From the NCBI GenBank assembly GCA_022478985.1, contig JAKSZP010017512.1:1-64000 (forward strand): a stretch of 64,000 nucleotides of DNA, written 5' to 3'. Numbering within the stretch: the first letter of the stretch is position 1; each line of letters starts with the position of its first letter. Shown here in pieces: positions 1-10,202 of this stretch. The position numbers and the translations under genes are program-made. The DNA is from Massospora cicadina (taxonomy: Eukaryota > Entomophthoromycota > Entomophthoromycetes > Entomophthorales > Entomophthoraceae). Below the pieces are notes generated by a model. The model made no database searches and was not told the DNA's origin. It saw only the letters and a list, made by a program, of their open reading frames with translations.

Positions 1-175
1 TAGAACCAGTTCACCTGATCGCACTTCTGCAACCTGCACGCCCAACAGCTCTGTGTGCGCTGCCTCCCACCAACCCCTGGGCCTCCTCCAACCAAGTAGG
101 CCATCACCCACGCTGTTTTAATGGCGTCTGCTCAGTTGATGCAACTTAGCCATCCAGGCATTCACCTCCCCCATT

Positions 176-2117
176 GTGTCAGCTAATTCAGCCCCATCTA
201 TTATTGCTGACGCCGTGTTTTTGGCTCCCCCCATGAGGGGCGATACCCAGCTACCTGGCCCCCAAACCCTCAGATGTAAGGTCGGATTAGCCGCATATTC
301 TGATTCACTAAGCACAAAATTGGGACAATCTACTCTTCCCAATGGGGATTCAAATGGTTCAGATTTTGGAACTTCACACCAGTTCCAATCTCACCCTTCC
401 CATTTAAGCCCCGTAATTGGCACTTCTCAAGTCGGCACTTTATCTCCATATGCTGAAAATAACCAATTCACCAATCAGCCAGTGAGTTTTTCCCACAAAA
501 TCACAGCAAATACTCGGGCTGAATTTACCAAATAGATTGGGATGGTGATGAAACATCGCCCTCCTCCCAATTGGCTAGAGTTAATTCCAATCTTGATGGG
601 CCTCCCCAATTTAGCGAGGCCCAACAATCCGCCCCTCAATTTAATATGACGCCAGCAACTGCTGTAACATTCCAGCAACAGGGGAAATCTGAAAACTTGT
701 CCAAACCACCAGCTTACACTCAACCTGCGATTGCAGCCCAAAGCAAACACAAACGTACCAAAGGAGCCACTGGGGCGTGGCAAAAACCTCTGGCATCAAC
801 GCTACCCAAAGCTGATCCCCATGAATAGCGTTTATTGCTGATGTTAAGAACAAATGGGCCGAAACTAGAACGCAAAAAGCTCTACCTCAATCAACCCTCT
901 CCCACGTGATTCTCCTTTATTATGGGCATAACTCTGTTGAATTCTATACAGAGGATTACTTCTCATACTTTGCAGCAATCGCGGAGACATTCCCAATTAA
1001 CACCACCATCCATGAATCAGTGGAGGGCCACTACATCGATGTGGATTCACTGAAGCTGCCCTTGCTGACCATGCTGCCACCCTCCAGGCATTATTCCGCG
1101 TAGATCTCTTCGCATCTCCCGCACACGCTCTCACCTAGAGAAAATTTCATGGGTTACTTTTTCCAACCTACCAACGACTGTTGATCCTGAGTCTCTTAAA
1201 CTGGCTCCATCGTGGTTTAATGGAGTTTGGGTCTGTTCTTTCAGTGGACTTTAGCGTCCCCTCTTACTATGCTCCCACTCAAAGAGCTCACACTGCTAGG
1301 ACGTTGTTCATCCCCTCCCCCACTGTTCCCGCAACATTGAGGTTATTCCTCATGTGGCGGTAGTTAGGCATGCCCTGAGATCTTTTTTGTCGACCCTAAT
1401 CAGGCGCGCCCCCGGTGTTCATGGTGTAACGCCCTTGGACACCTGTATAGTGGCTGCACAGCTCGAAAACAAGTCCTCTTAGCCACCACCCAGGGGCCTA
1501 AACCAGGCCAAAAACGATCCTAAGTGGCCGCAGCAGCAATTCCACAACCCACACAATGGGTTCCCGTTCAAGACCTGTCCCCTGAGGCCTTACGCCTAGC
1601 AGTTGAAACAGCTAACCCTACTATTGGTATAGGATACCTTTGCGCTCATGCCCCCCTTCCAGTGGGCACCCCCTCCAATCTCCCAGAGTCAACTCCCTCT
1701 CTCACCAAGCGCAAGGCATCTCCCACAGGGTGCCCCTCATCAGCCACCCCCACTCAGGGCTCCGCGGCACCCCCACCAACCTCTACCAGCGATTTATCGC
1801 ATCAACCCTCAGCTCCTAATGGAGCTATGCCCACCAGCATGGACTGGCAACCCGCGGCCTGCAGTAGAAGTGCCACCTCAAAGAGTCCTACCCCAACCCC
1901 ACAGTCCATTTCACGCGGATCCTTTGCAGTGTTGGAGGAAGTGAATATGGACTCAGACTCAACAAATGGGGACACCGCGGAGGTCACCATTGAGCACCCT
2001 CAGGCCCTTCCCCTGCAACGGAGCGGGGGCAGCATCCTAGGCTGGATTACTTGGTCCTCCGCCCCCACCCTCTCCTTCCCCTCAGAACCCTCGACGCTCT
2101 TCACAGATTGCAGCTAA
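176..2117 (+). pseudogene. LINE-A ORF1 protein remnant with CCHC knuckle
   Basis: Open stretches at 176-535, 571-828, 906-1103, 1181-1363 and 1524-2117 are pieces of one degraded ORF1. In the frame of 906-1103 and 1524-2117, positions 1416-1457 encode CSWCNALGHLYSGC, a perfect CX2CX4HX4C zinc knuckle, followed at 1521 by an in-frame TAA. Downstream of the knuckle the protein is rich in Pro, Ser and Thr, as usual for the tail of an ORF1 RNA-binding protein. In the family this protein coats the element RNA. The N-terminal half has no fold I can name. The true start may lie before position 1. Confidence 0.7.
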
Positions 2118-2204
2118 TAGTCAAGTTAAATGACTCAAAACTAGCCGCCTCACAGCAGCAGGTTTAAGCGCTGGCAACCCCCAGGACTATGGAGGGGAAC
2201 AGCT

Positions 2205-2950
2205 ATGAGTCCCCATGGCAGCACCCTGGCCCTGCAATCCATCAACGCAAATGGGTTGCGGGACTTTAAGCGGAGAGCCCGCCTCCTCCAAAACTTCATG
2301 TCAGCACAAATTGACATCGCTGCTGTCCAGGAGCCCCATATCCTCCCCCACGAACAATCTGCATGGAATGAACAGTTTGGAGGCAACTCCTTCTGGACAA
2401 ACCATGCCGCCCTTATTGTTTTGATCCCCGGGTTAAAACTCATTCTTTTTCACAATATCTAGGTGGCCGCCTCATACTGGCCAAACTCACCACTCCTGAA
2501 TTCTCTTTCTTCGCTGCAAGCATCTACCTGCCTAATGCAGGTCAGGAGCAAAACCGGCTCTTGGAAGAGCTCGTCCAACTCAATCTCCCACGGAATATAG
2601 TCCTCTTAGGAAATTTCAACACAGCCATAAGTCGCGTCCGTGACTCTTACCCCCCTGCAGCAAAGGAACGCCCTGGATCAAGTCGCCTCCAGGATTTCCT
2701 TCGCCTGAGTGGCTTTATAGATGCGCTTCCACCCTCCGCATCTGGCCTAGTGTGCATGACTAGGATCCAGTATGATGGAGGAGCTTTCCAGTCAGCGTCA
2801 CGCATAGATATGGCACTGATTGGCCCCCTGCTAATTGGCCGCGTCTCCACTCCCATCTCACGTGACAACCATCTGAGTGATCACAGGTCACTCACCATTG
2901 TCCTCACCACACACTTAGACCGTCGCGTAGGTTCTGGCCTAGGGTTGCCT
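2205..2950 (+). pseudogene. LINE-A ORF2, AP-like endonuclease domain
   Basis: ATG 2205 opens with LALQSINANGLRD and then IAAVQEPH, the Asn and Glu motifs of the exonuclease-endonuclease-phosphatase fold. A frameshift at about 2410-2470 moves reading to the frame of 2561-2995, which carries ASIYLPNAG, LLGNFN (usually GDFN), SRIDMALI and the terminal SDHRSL motif. This domain nicks target DNA to start target-primed reverse transcription. The Asp-to-Asn change in GDFN affects a catalytic residue, so besides the frameshift the enzyme is probably inactive. Confidence 0.85.
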
Positions 2951-2991
2951 CATCTCTTCTCAACAACCCCTTCACTAAGTAGAAGCTGTCT

Positions 2992-4734
2992 ATGACCATC
3001 CGGGAGACTCTCACCTCCCCCCCACCCCACCTGCTTGACCACAAGGATAGATGGGCGGTGACCAAGGAGGGCATCACCCGCGTTGCTTACATCTGTACCA
3101 AAGCCCAGATGACCGCAGCTCGCGCCAGAGTCAAAAGGGCGGAAGCCAGAATCAGACATCTGGAGCGAAACTGCCAGCCTTCGCCCTCTCCCAGATGGTT
3201 GGAAGACTGAGAAGCGGCGCAGGAAGCACTCCGCTTGGAGCTTACACTGCAGGAAGAACGGGCAGCAAACTTTACAACATCTTGTTACTATGCTCAAAGA
3301 ACGCCCCACCCGCTTCTTCTTTCAGAAACAGAAAGCCCGGTCAACCGCGCAGGATATTACTGCACTGAAGATTGGCACTACAACCACTTCAGATAAGGAG
3401 GAAATCACACAGGAACTACTCCGCTTCTACTCCGGCCTCTTCCATGCCACCCAGGTGGACCCATCGGACATCCAAGACTTCCTGTGGCGGGCTCCAGAGC
3501 CACCCATTGACCCACGGGCTGATGAGGCTCTACTGGCGCCTATTTCCATCCAGGAGGTGATGGAAACCCTTCTAAAATCCCCATGGCTTAAAGCCCCAGG
3601 ACCAGACGGAATACCCTTCGAGGTGTACCTTCTGGAACCTGCGGTGATAGCCAGAACCCTCCGCGACCTCTTCGCTGCATTCTTGGTGAATGGCGAGGTC
3701 CTCCCCGACTCCAGAGTCTCAATCACGACCCTCATTCACAAGAAGTCAGACCATGAGAACCTGGCGAACTGGCGCCCCATAGCATTGATCAACACAGACC
3801 ACAAGCTCTTCACAAAGCTTCTGGCAAATTGCATCACCAAATGGGTGTCACCTCGCCTCTCCCCATCCCAGCACGGTTTTATTCCGGGGAGGTCGTTATT
3901 GGATAACTATAATGACTTTCACGTGACTTTGACTGCTAACTCTTGTAAGGTGAATGGCTTTGTGGCTCTCCTGGATATGGAAAAAGTATATGAAAGGGTG
4001 GCCTAGAAGTATATTAATGCTTCCCTGGCCCGCTTCCATCTCCCCCCGCAGATAGGCGCTGGATATCAGCGCTCTATGACCAGCTCCAAACCAGAGTTCT
4101 GGCGCTAATGGGTTTTACAGTGGCAGTACCAGTTGGACAAGGTCTCCGGCAAGGGGAACCCCTGAGCCCTATATTTTTTAACATCAACCTCGACCCCCTC
4201 TTGGCCTCCTTACAGGACAAGCTAACAGGGATTCTGGTCCCAGGTAAAGCCCCCACCCGCACCATGGCATTTGCAGATGACACCGCCATTGCATTTAGCT
4301 GCCCTGGGGATGTTGCCCTCGCTGCTATGACCATTGAGAGTTACACCAAGGCGTCCAACGCCATGGTCAACACCTCCAAGACAACAGTTGTACAGGTCGG
4401 CTCCCCCACCTTCCCCCCACCATTTAGTATTAAACCTGAGCGCGGTACCTTCCGTCACCTGGGCGTTCTCACCAACCAACAAGGAGTTGCGCTAAAAGAC
4501 AATGAGGACTTGCTCCTCGCAGAAGTTAACTCCAGGATTGCCAGCTGGAACCGGCGGCACATCACCCCCCAGGGTCGAGCTCTGATGGCCAATGTGTTCC
4601 TCCTCTTCAAAGTCTGGTTCCTAGCGCACGTCTGCCCATTCACAGATGCCTTTTATACGCGGCTCAATGTACTCCTCCGCTGTTGGATCTGGGGCTCAAA
4701 CCATCCACCAATGGCCCTCTCAACCATTGCCTGA
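2992..4734 (+). pseudogene. LINE-A ORF2, reverse transcriptase domain
   Basis: The 2992-3210 and 3290-4006 segments hold the basic linker and RT fingers: PGPDGIPFEVY, LANWRPIALINTD, QHGFIPGRSLLDN, and ALLDMEKVYERV (usually DxxKAYDRV). A TAG at 4004-4006 replaces the Trp expected after this motif. After a frame change, 4108-4734 continues with GQGLRQGEPLSP and the catalytic FADD at 4270-4281, which is intact. Order and spacing match the RT of L1/Tad-like LINEs with an upstream AP endonuclease. Confidence 0.88.
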
Positions 4735-5748
4735 CCCTGCAATGAAGGGGGCCTAGGGCTTCTGGACACGCGATCCCACGCCACCACAATCTTCCCGAAG
4801 TTCCTATGGCCGATTGTCTGCTGGGACGCGACCCCCATTCCCCAATGGGCGCCCGCCCTCCGCCAGTCAGTGTCAGCAGCTCTGGGTCTTCCTAGAGCAT
4901 CTCTGACCTCATTAGGGGAGTGGCTCACAAACCACCCAGGCCATCGCCTAAAACCATCCTCATCCCCCTACTGGAAACAGGCTCTCCTTGCCCTAAAACG
5001 AGTAGGCGCGTGGATCCACCATGCCTTCCCATACAGAAGGGAAGGCCCTGGCCTCAGCCCCCGTCGCCATGCAATTGTGCACAATGGACAAGTTGGCACA
5101 ACTCACCTCAACCCCCAAGATCGTCCTCCCATCCGCCCAAGACTCCTTGAGCTCCTCCCTCCCTCCGTGATATTCGATCTTAAGGAATTGTGGAAGGACG
5201 TTTATCACCCCATCCTGTCAGCAAAGGTGTCCAACACCTTATGGAGGGTTCTCCACTGTTCATACAGGACAGGGGACCTGACTGGCCCTACCTTCCAGCA
5301 CCGAAGCTGCCCCCGCTGTGCAGAGCCTATTGACTTCCACCTCCATCGTTTTTTCACCCGTCCAGGTGTCGCTGCATTTTGGCCAAAGGCCCGCGCGCTC
5401 CTCCATGCTCAGCCCTGATCTGGACACCCTGTGCAAGACCTCATGTTTGAGCAGACATTGCCTGGTTGCCACTGACCCCTCCATGTCCTCGCCTATGCCA
5501 CAGCCATCTGGACCATACATAACTCCTTCCTTCGTGCTGCCTTCGACCAGCAGGTGTGGACCCTTCCACACATGATCACCCACTTTCAGGTACACTTTGA
5601 GATGGCCCTGAAGGTCTGCACTATGTCGCCAACCCTCCCCCGCTCAGTTGTCACTGCAGCACGGCTCTGGCGCGCAAACCCCCCTCCCTTTCTCAATGCC
5701 TCCTCCCTCCCCTTCCCTCATCTCAGGCTCTTAGGAGTCCAGGCGTAA
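4735..5748 (+). pseudogene. LINE-A ORF2 C-terminal region with Cys/His motif
   Basis: The C-terminal third lies mainly at 4870-5418. After LWRVLHCSYRTGDL, the stretch SCPRCAEPIDFHLHRFFTR resembles the zf-RVT-type cysteine motif at the end of many LINE ORF2 proteins, but the last Cys is missing. The remaining reading drifts through other frames to a TAA near 5746. Only about 10 bp of untranslated tail separate it from the CAATAAAC end. Confidence 0.68.
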
Positions 5749-5759
5749 TTCAATAAACA

Positions 5760-6135
5760 TCGATGAATCCCCTTCAGGTTGGGACCATCTAGTACTAAAA
5801 AAAAGTAAGAGAACTCTATACCCCAAGAGAAACAACAACGAGTCAGGGTAATTGTTAATTCTATCAAATTCTTGTAAAAATTGAGTCCCCAATAGTAGGT
5901 CATTACTCAAATTATTTAGTATAATAGTTGGGATGGTAAAGGTTAATTTCCTGATTTTCAGGGGAAAAGATGAAAAGCTCCAAAAGACTGAGTACTCTGA
6001 GGTCCGGCTGTGCCAAATTCTTCATAATTATAAATATTGAGTGTTAATTTGATCCATTTGACCAATTTTTGTGAGACAACATTCACCAGGATCCAGTATC
6101 TATGATAGCTTTGGCATTGACTTGATTCACTCGGA
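5760..6135 (-). pseudogene. Element F aspartic protease remnant
   Basis: On the minus strand, NAKAIIDTGS at about 6086-6115 is the active-site motif of a retroviral-type aspartic protease. A stop or frame change follows, then VNVVSQKLVKWIK in the next frame. Further down, near 5870-5900, LLGTQFLQEFD is the typical C-terminal LLGxxFL motif. The enzyme would cleave the Gag-Pol precursor. The reading is broken at least twice and is cut by LINE-A. Confidence 0.75.
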
Positions 6136-6308
6136 AGTCAATATGGGTAATGGTGCTTCTGAACTGAGAGGATAATGCCAATAAGGAGGGCAAGGAATAA
6201 GAAAAATGTTCATCTTCATTACACTCAATCAAATTTTGATGCTCTTGCTGCGCACTCATATCATTATTAAGGTAGAGAATCTTATTGGGCTTATCTCTTT
6301 TCTTCTTC

Positions 6309-7990
6309 TCATCTACTTCCTTTTAAAACAACGATCCTCAGTATGGAAATAGCGATGACAGTAATTACACTGGATCGCCCTATTGTTCTCAGGCATGGCG
6401 TAGACTTTGGGGCAACTAGGTCTAGGAGACTCATAAACTCGGGGCTTTTTGGAGAATTGAGGAGGCAATTACAATAGGGCCTCCTTGATATCCAAAATAC
6501 TTCGTGAATTCTTTTTGACACTGATTAGATAAGCTTTCTATTTGAGTCCTAGAAGTAAAAGCTGACAGAACTGCGGTAATTGCATCATCCAAGTTTAACC
6601 AACCACAGGCTACTAGATTTTGAGCTTCCCAATAGAACTAATGAGCAAAGTCTTTGATAGATTCATTTCAGTGGGGCTTTATACCCATAAAAGCCTGCTT
6701 TTGCGAGGATAAGGTTTGCTCACTCCCAAATTCTTAGATCAACGCTTCTTTGACCTGAGACCAAGTAGAGCAAGTCAAAAAGTGGTTCCCATAATATCTT
6801 GAGCCAATTGAGTAAGGCAATTAGGCAAGTAATTCATCTTTTGGTGATCCGTGGCCTCACTTAATGCCTTTTCATAAAGTTAGAGAAATGAGATAATGCT
6901 GCCTTCCCCCGGGGAGTATTTGTCCTTGAATACTGGCTTGAAACTTATGAGAGCATTAGTGGTCAAAACATGCACTCCAGGTTGTTTGGATTGAGCGGAA
7001 ACATAAGAGGCGGAATCTGAAACTTGAGAAGAAAATTGAGGGTAAGGACCAACAGCTTCAGAACAAACTTCACTAATACAATGATTCAGATCAGCATGCT
7101 CTACTTCCTCATTTAATCAGCGAGATAGCTCAAAAATCTGTTCCTGCTGTGCGTTGTACTTGATTTCCAGCGTCTCAATTTTCTCTTGGAGAATTTCCCC
7201 TTTTGATTTGCAAGCATGTAGTAAGATATTGGTATCATTGGCCCAATTTCCCATATTGATCAATTCGTTAGAAAATGGCTGAAGTGATAAGAGGGGATCA
7301 ATTGGTACCCCATTGGGGGTCAATTTACACTCTTTGGTCAATTTAGAGAATTGTTCACGTAAGTGGGTCAACATGTTCATGAGAGAGTTAATTTGCTGAT
7401 AAGATCCTGAGCGCCCATCAGTGCCTGGTGGTCCCCGAGGTCCATCTGCACCTGGGGGTCCATGGGGTCTTACACTCCCAGGTGGCCCACGAGGTCCTTC
7501 AACCCCAGGAGATCCCTTATTCCTAGAGGCTTTCTCTACTTCATTAACCTGAAACTGAATTCCTGAGTACATTTGTTCCAATTGGAAGAGGCGAGTTCTA
7601 ATTTCCTCCTCCATTGATTGACTACGCTCAGAGAGTTGGGAAATACCCTCTCTCCATTCTCTCTGAATCTCCTGAACTTTCTTGGGAAACTGTACATCAA
7701 CAAAATTGGACATCCAGTAATCAAGATGAATTAGCTGCTGATGTACTTCATTAAAAAACTCAATAATTAATGATAGCATCACGATTATCTCAGCTAAACT
7801 CTGAGGCCAACTTGAAAAATTTGGAAATATAATTATTCAAGGATTGGAGTCCTTCTAGTAAATTGAGCATCCCTTGATGGTGCATTCCAACTACAGGTAG
7901 CAAATGGTATAAGGTAGGATGTATTAGTTGGTGCAAATATTGCTCAGGGCCAATTCCTGGCATTTGAGAGGTTTGCAGCACTTCCCACAA
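6309..7990 (-). pseudogene. Element F gag with collagen-like tract and zinc knuckle
   Basis: Read from 7990 down. The N-terminal part (7990-7790) has HLLPVVGMHHQ, matching the HH motif of the D and E gags. Then 7782-7117 is a 221-residue open stretch: a probable coiled coil (residues 30-85), a Gly-X-Y tract of 12 triplets at 7515-7405 (one Gly replaced by Arg) and a second helical region (130-221). Around 6900-6540, with stops and shifts, lies a retrotrans_gag-like capsid (SEQTLSSQKQAFMGIK, then FYWEAQNLVACGWLNLDDA). CNYCHRYFHTEDRC at 6369-6328 is a CX2CX4HX4C knuckle. No host gene need be invoked: capsid, knuckle and protease follow in order. Confidence 0.78.
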
Positions 7991-8310
7991 TATAGAAGGT
8001 ACTGCATTAGATCAAGATCAGGTAGAATGGATTCCAGGGATTAAGGCCCCTTCAAGCAATTGAGTAATAATATTTTTTAAAGCCTCAGGCGGTATTTAAA
8101 GTCTGAGGTAAATATTAAGTTAAGACCATAAAATTCCAGGTTAGCCCAAAATTCCAACGTGGAGGGTAATCTTGGGATTTGGGCTCCAGTTGAATGGACC
8201 CATCATAAAATACTGCCATGCTCTTGGTATTGAGTTTCATCAGGCAAAAAAAATGAGAATCCATGGTAGTGATAGACATTGTCACTGGTGCGTAACTCAG
8301 AGTGCACCTG

Positions 8311-8322
8311 TAGTGAGCACCA
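8311..8322 (-). other. Element F primer-binding site
   Basis: The minus strand reads TGGTGCTCACTA three bases after the LTR end (...TTCCA). The same word occurs after the LTRs of H (21267) and, with one change, D (25075); E has TGGTGCTCCC (12621). Confidence 0.6.
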
Positions 8323-8324
8323 GT

Positions 8325-9477
8325 CTGGAAGTTTTAAATTACACTTTTAATGAAGCGGGTTGTATCTTGAAGTTACACTGGGCGGATTCTCCAAAAAAGG
8401 CGGTAAATTTAAATCAAAATATAGGTTATAATCTGACTTAGTCTTTATTTTCGAAAAGAGGGAATATTTATAGGCTCTTTTATGGTTTGTAATCTATCAG
8501 AGATAAATTAATCTCTGCACAATTTAATCTTCAATCAATTGATCAGGATCAAATTGATCGCTAACCTTGGTAGATTGCAACATATTACTCATTCCTTCTG
8601 ATGATGTTGGGGGAATTGATGAAGTAAATTTTTAAAGATATGAAAATTTGGAGAAATCCCAACACCCTGCTTAATATTGTTTAGTTTTTGCGCCATCAAT
8701 CTGTAACCTTCCCTCCGCCCAATACAGAGCAGAAGCATACCGCTGCCATCACCATATCTTTTTATTTGAAGAAATTTGCTGCCTAGTTCAGATTTGCCGA
8801 TTTACCACCAGCAGTTTAATTTCCACCTTTGACCTGCTTATCATCAACAGTCCAAATACTGACCTGGGCCTAAATATGCCAATCGCCCACAATTCAATTA
8901 TCAGTGAGACCCATCTTACAATAAAAAAGGATGTAGGCCCTATGGGGCTAATTGTTTTTAATGCAGTCACCCTGGGCATCTGAAAAGAGGTTGCCCTAAT
9001 TGTCAGACCCATCATGTGCAGCAGAAACAGTACTGTTATAATTTTTGGTATTACCATTGAGATACGCTGTAAGGGTCACACAGGTCAAACCCACTGAACA
9101 TTGGACGGATGATATGGGGATTGTAGTTTCTCCAGACACACTTAAAATATAATAAATAATGGAGAATTTGCCCTGAAAACATTTTTATTTATTTAATATA
9201 TACAGCGGCTCTTCACTGTTTTTCTCTCTTCAAAACTATTAACAACCTTCTTCTTTCAATCACCCATCTTGCTTATATATAAGCAACTTCAGATGATAAA
9301 ATTCCCTAAGCTTAGACTAATCTGTTCCTCCAATTTCTCTCTAGTTTTATGACGGTATTATTATATTCTCTATTGCCTTAGTTTGAGGCAGTCTAAATAT
9401 TATTTGTCAAATGTTGACAACACCTTGTCGCCTTATTTATAATCGATCCAATAATAATCTGTTATATCCCAACATTG
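8325..9477 (-). repeat. Element F 5' LTR
   Basis: About 1.15 kb from TGTTGGGATATAAC (complement of 9477) to ...TTCCA (8325), next to the PBS. A TATAAATA box lies near 8465-8475 on the minus strand. The first 500 bp resemble the start of the G 3' LTR, for example GCCTCAA...AAGGCA near 9390 versus 19592. A second possible TG start at 8664 would give a 340-bp LTR. I prefer the longer one because its length matches G. The partner LTR is outside the window. Confidence 0.55.
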
Positions 9478-10122
9478 CCTCAATTAAATGCGCTCAAATA
9501 CTTGTAATATATCATAGTCAGCGGATTATTAACAATCCTCTGTAGCTCTTCAGTGCTTATTGTCCAGTCATATAAGAAACTTGACAAGTGCTATCAGGGA
9601 AGAATCAGATCTGAGTAGATATGGGGCTCTCTGCCTCTACTATCCCAATCCCAAACGTCCCACCTGAACCTATCAACATATATTTAATGGAAGTCCCCCC
9701 ATATGATGATGCATTCCTATATCAGTAGCCAGTTGGAGGGGTGAATATATTGACATGACCCATGATGAGGACACGGCGGAAGGAGGACCTCTGGAGCAAC
9801 CAAAACCATATGCTTGTCAAATGCTTGACCAGGTTTTCTCTGACCAGAAGGACCCCTCCTCTGATGCATCTTCCCTGCAAGGAGTAAGCGTCGCCCTTCT
9901 GGTAACCGCTATCATTTAAGAATACCCCAAAGTAGGTGAAGGGTTTATGGGTTTCCTTGAAAAAAGAGACCTGTTAAATATCCATGTATCTAACAGTCAA
10001 TATTCTTCTTATTCCAAATGTACATACTGTGACATTATAGTAGCCAAAACCCAAGTTTGTACTATAATAGATATGGGCGCACCAGTCAACATAGTTTCCA
10101 CTAAGTTGGTAATAAAGTTGAC
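9478..10122 (+). pseudogene. Element G gag end and protease N-terminal half
   Basis: 9478-9850 shows no clear motif. From about 9850 the frame reads through to 9947-10122 with KCTYCDIIVAKTQVCTIIDMGAPVNIVS in overlapping parts. The active site is DMGA rather than DTGA, followed by STKLVIKLT. The protease is interrupted at 10122 by the LTR of element E and resumes at 16099. Most of the G gag is missing to the left, where element F lies. Confidence 0.65.
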
Positions 10123-10202
10123 TGTTAGGGATTCTTCTACAATGACCAAATTACTCACAATTGAGATTTGATATCTAGGTATAATGAGATTGCAAAATCT
10201 AT
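10123..10202 (+). repeat. Element E 5' LTR, left part
   Basis: This stretch aligns with 15539-15620 of the 3' LTR (shared TTGAGATTTGATATC and ATTGCAAAATCTA). It ends where C1 begins. The LTR continues at 12135. Confidence 0.85.
10186..10202. repeat. Target-site duplication of C1 (left copy)
   Basis: gagattgcaaaatctat (17 bp) is repeated exactly at 12118-12134. The two copies bracket C1, as expected for endonuclease/TPRT integration. Confidence 0.9.

Larger units (their letters stand above)
1..5757 (+). mobile_element. LINE-A, non-LTR retrotransposon (5' end outside window)
   Basis: Domains run in the order expected for a two-ORF LINE: ORF1 with a CCHC knuckle, AP-type endonuclease, reverse transcriptase, C-terminal Cys/His motif. 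The 3' end reads ...CAATAAAC and abuts, at about 5758, the C-terminus of the antisense protease of gypsy element F, so LINE-A inserted into F. The 5' target-site duplication lies left of position 1 or is not recognisable. The copy is dead: ORF1 is split over several frames, the endonuclease has a frameshift, and the RT has a stop at 4004-4006 and a frame change before the FADD box. Confidence 0.88.
5758..9477 (-). mobile_element. Ty3/gypsy element F (partial, antisense)
   Basis: Read on the minus strand from right to left: 5' LTR (9477-8325), PBS (8322-8311), gag (about 7990-6309) and the start of protease (about 6130-5760). LINE-A is inserted in the protease at 5757, and the rest of pol lies beyond the left edge. 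The LTR is similar in length and in several stretches to the sense-strand LTR of G (19489-20597), so F and G are relatives in opposite orientation. Confidence 0.75.

Noticed and set aside
7117..7782. A host collagen-like gene on the minus strand
   Set aside because: The frame sits between a gypsy PBS/LTR and a capsid, knuckle and protease series on the same strand; it is part of gag.
8325..8664. A 340-bp LTR for element F starting at TGTTGGGATTTCTCC
   Set aside because: Possible, but the sequence up to 9477 resembles the G LTR and gives a similar length, so the longer LTR was preferred with low confidence.
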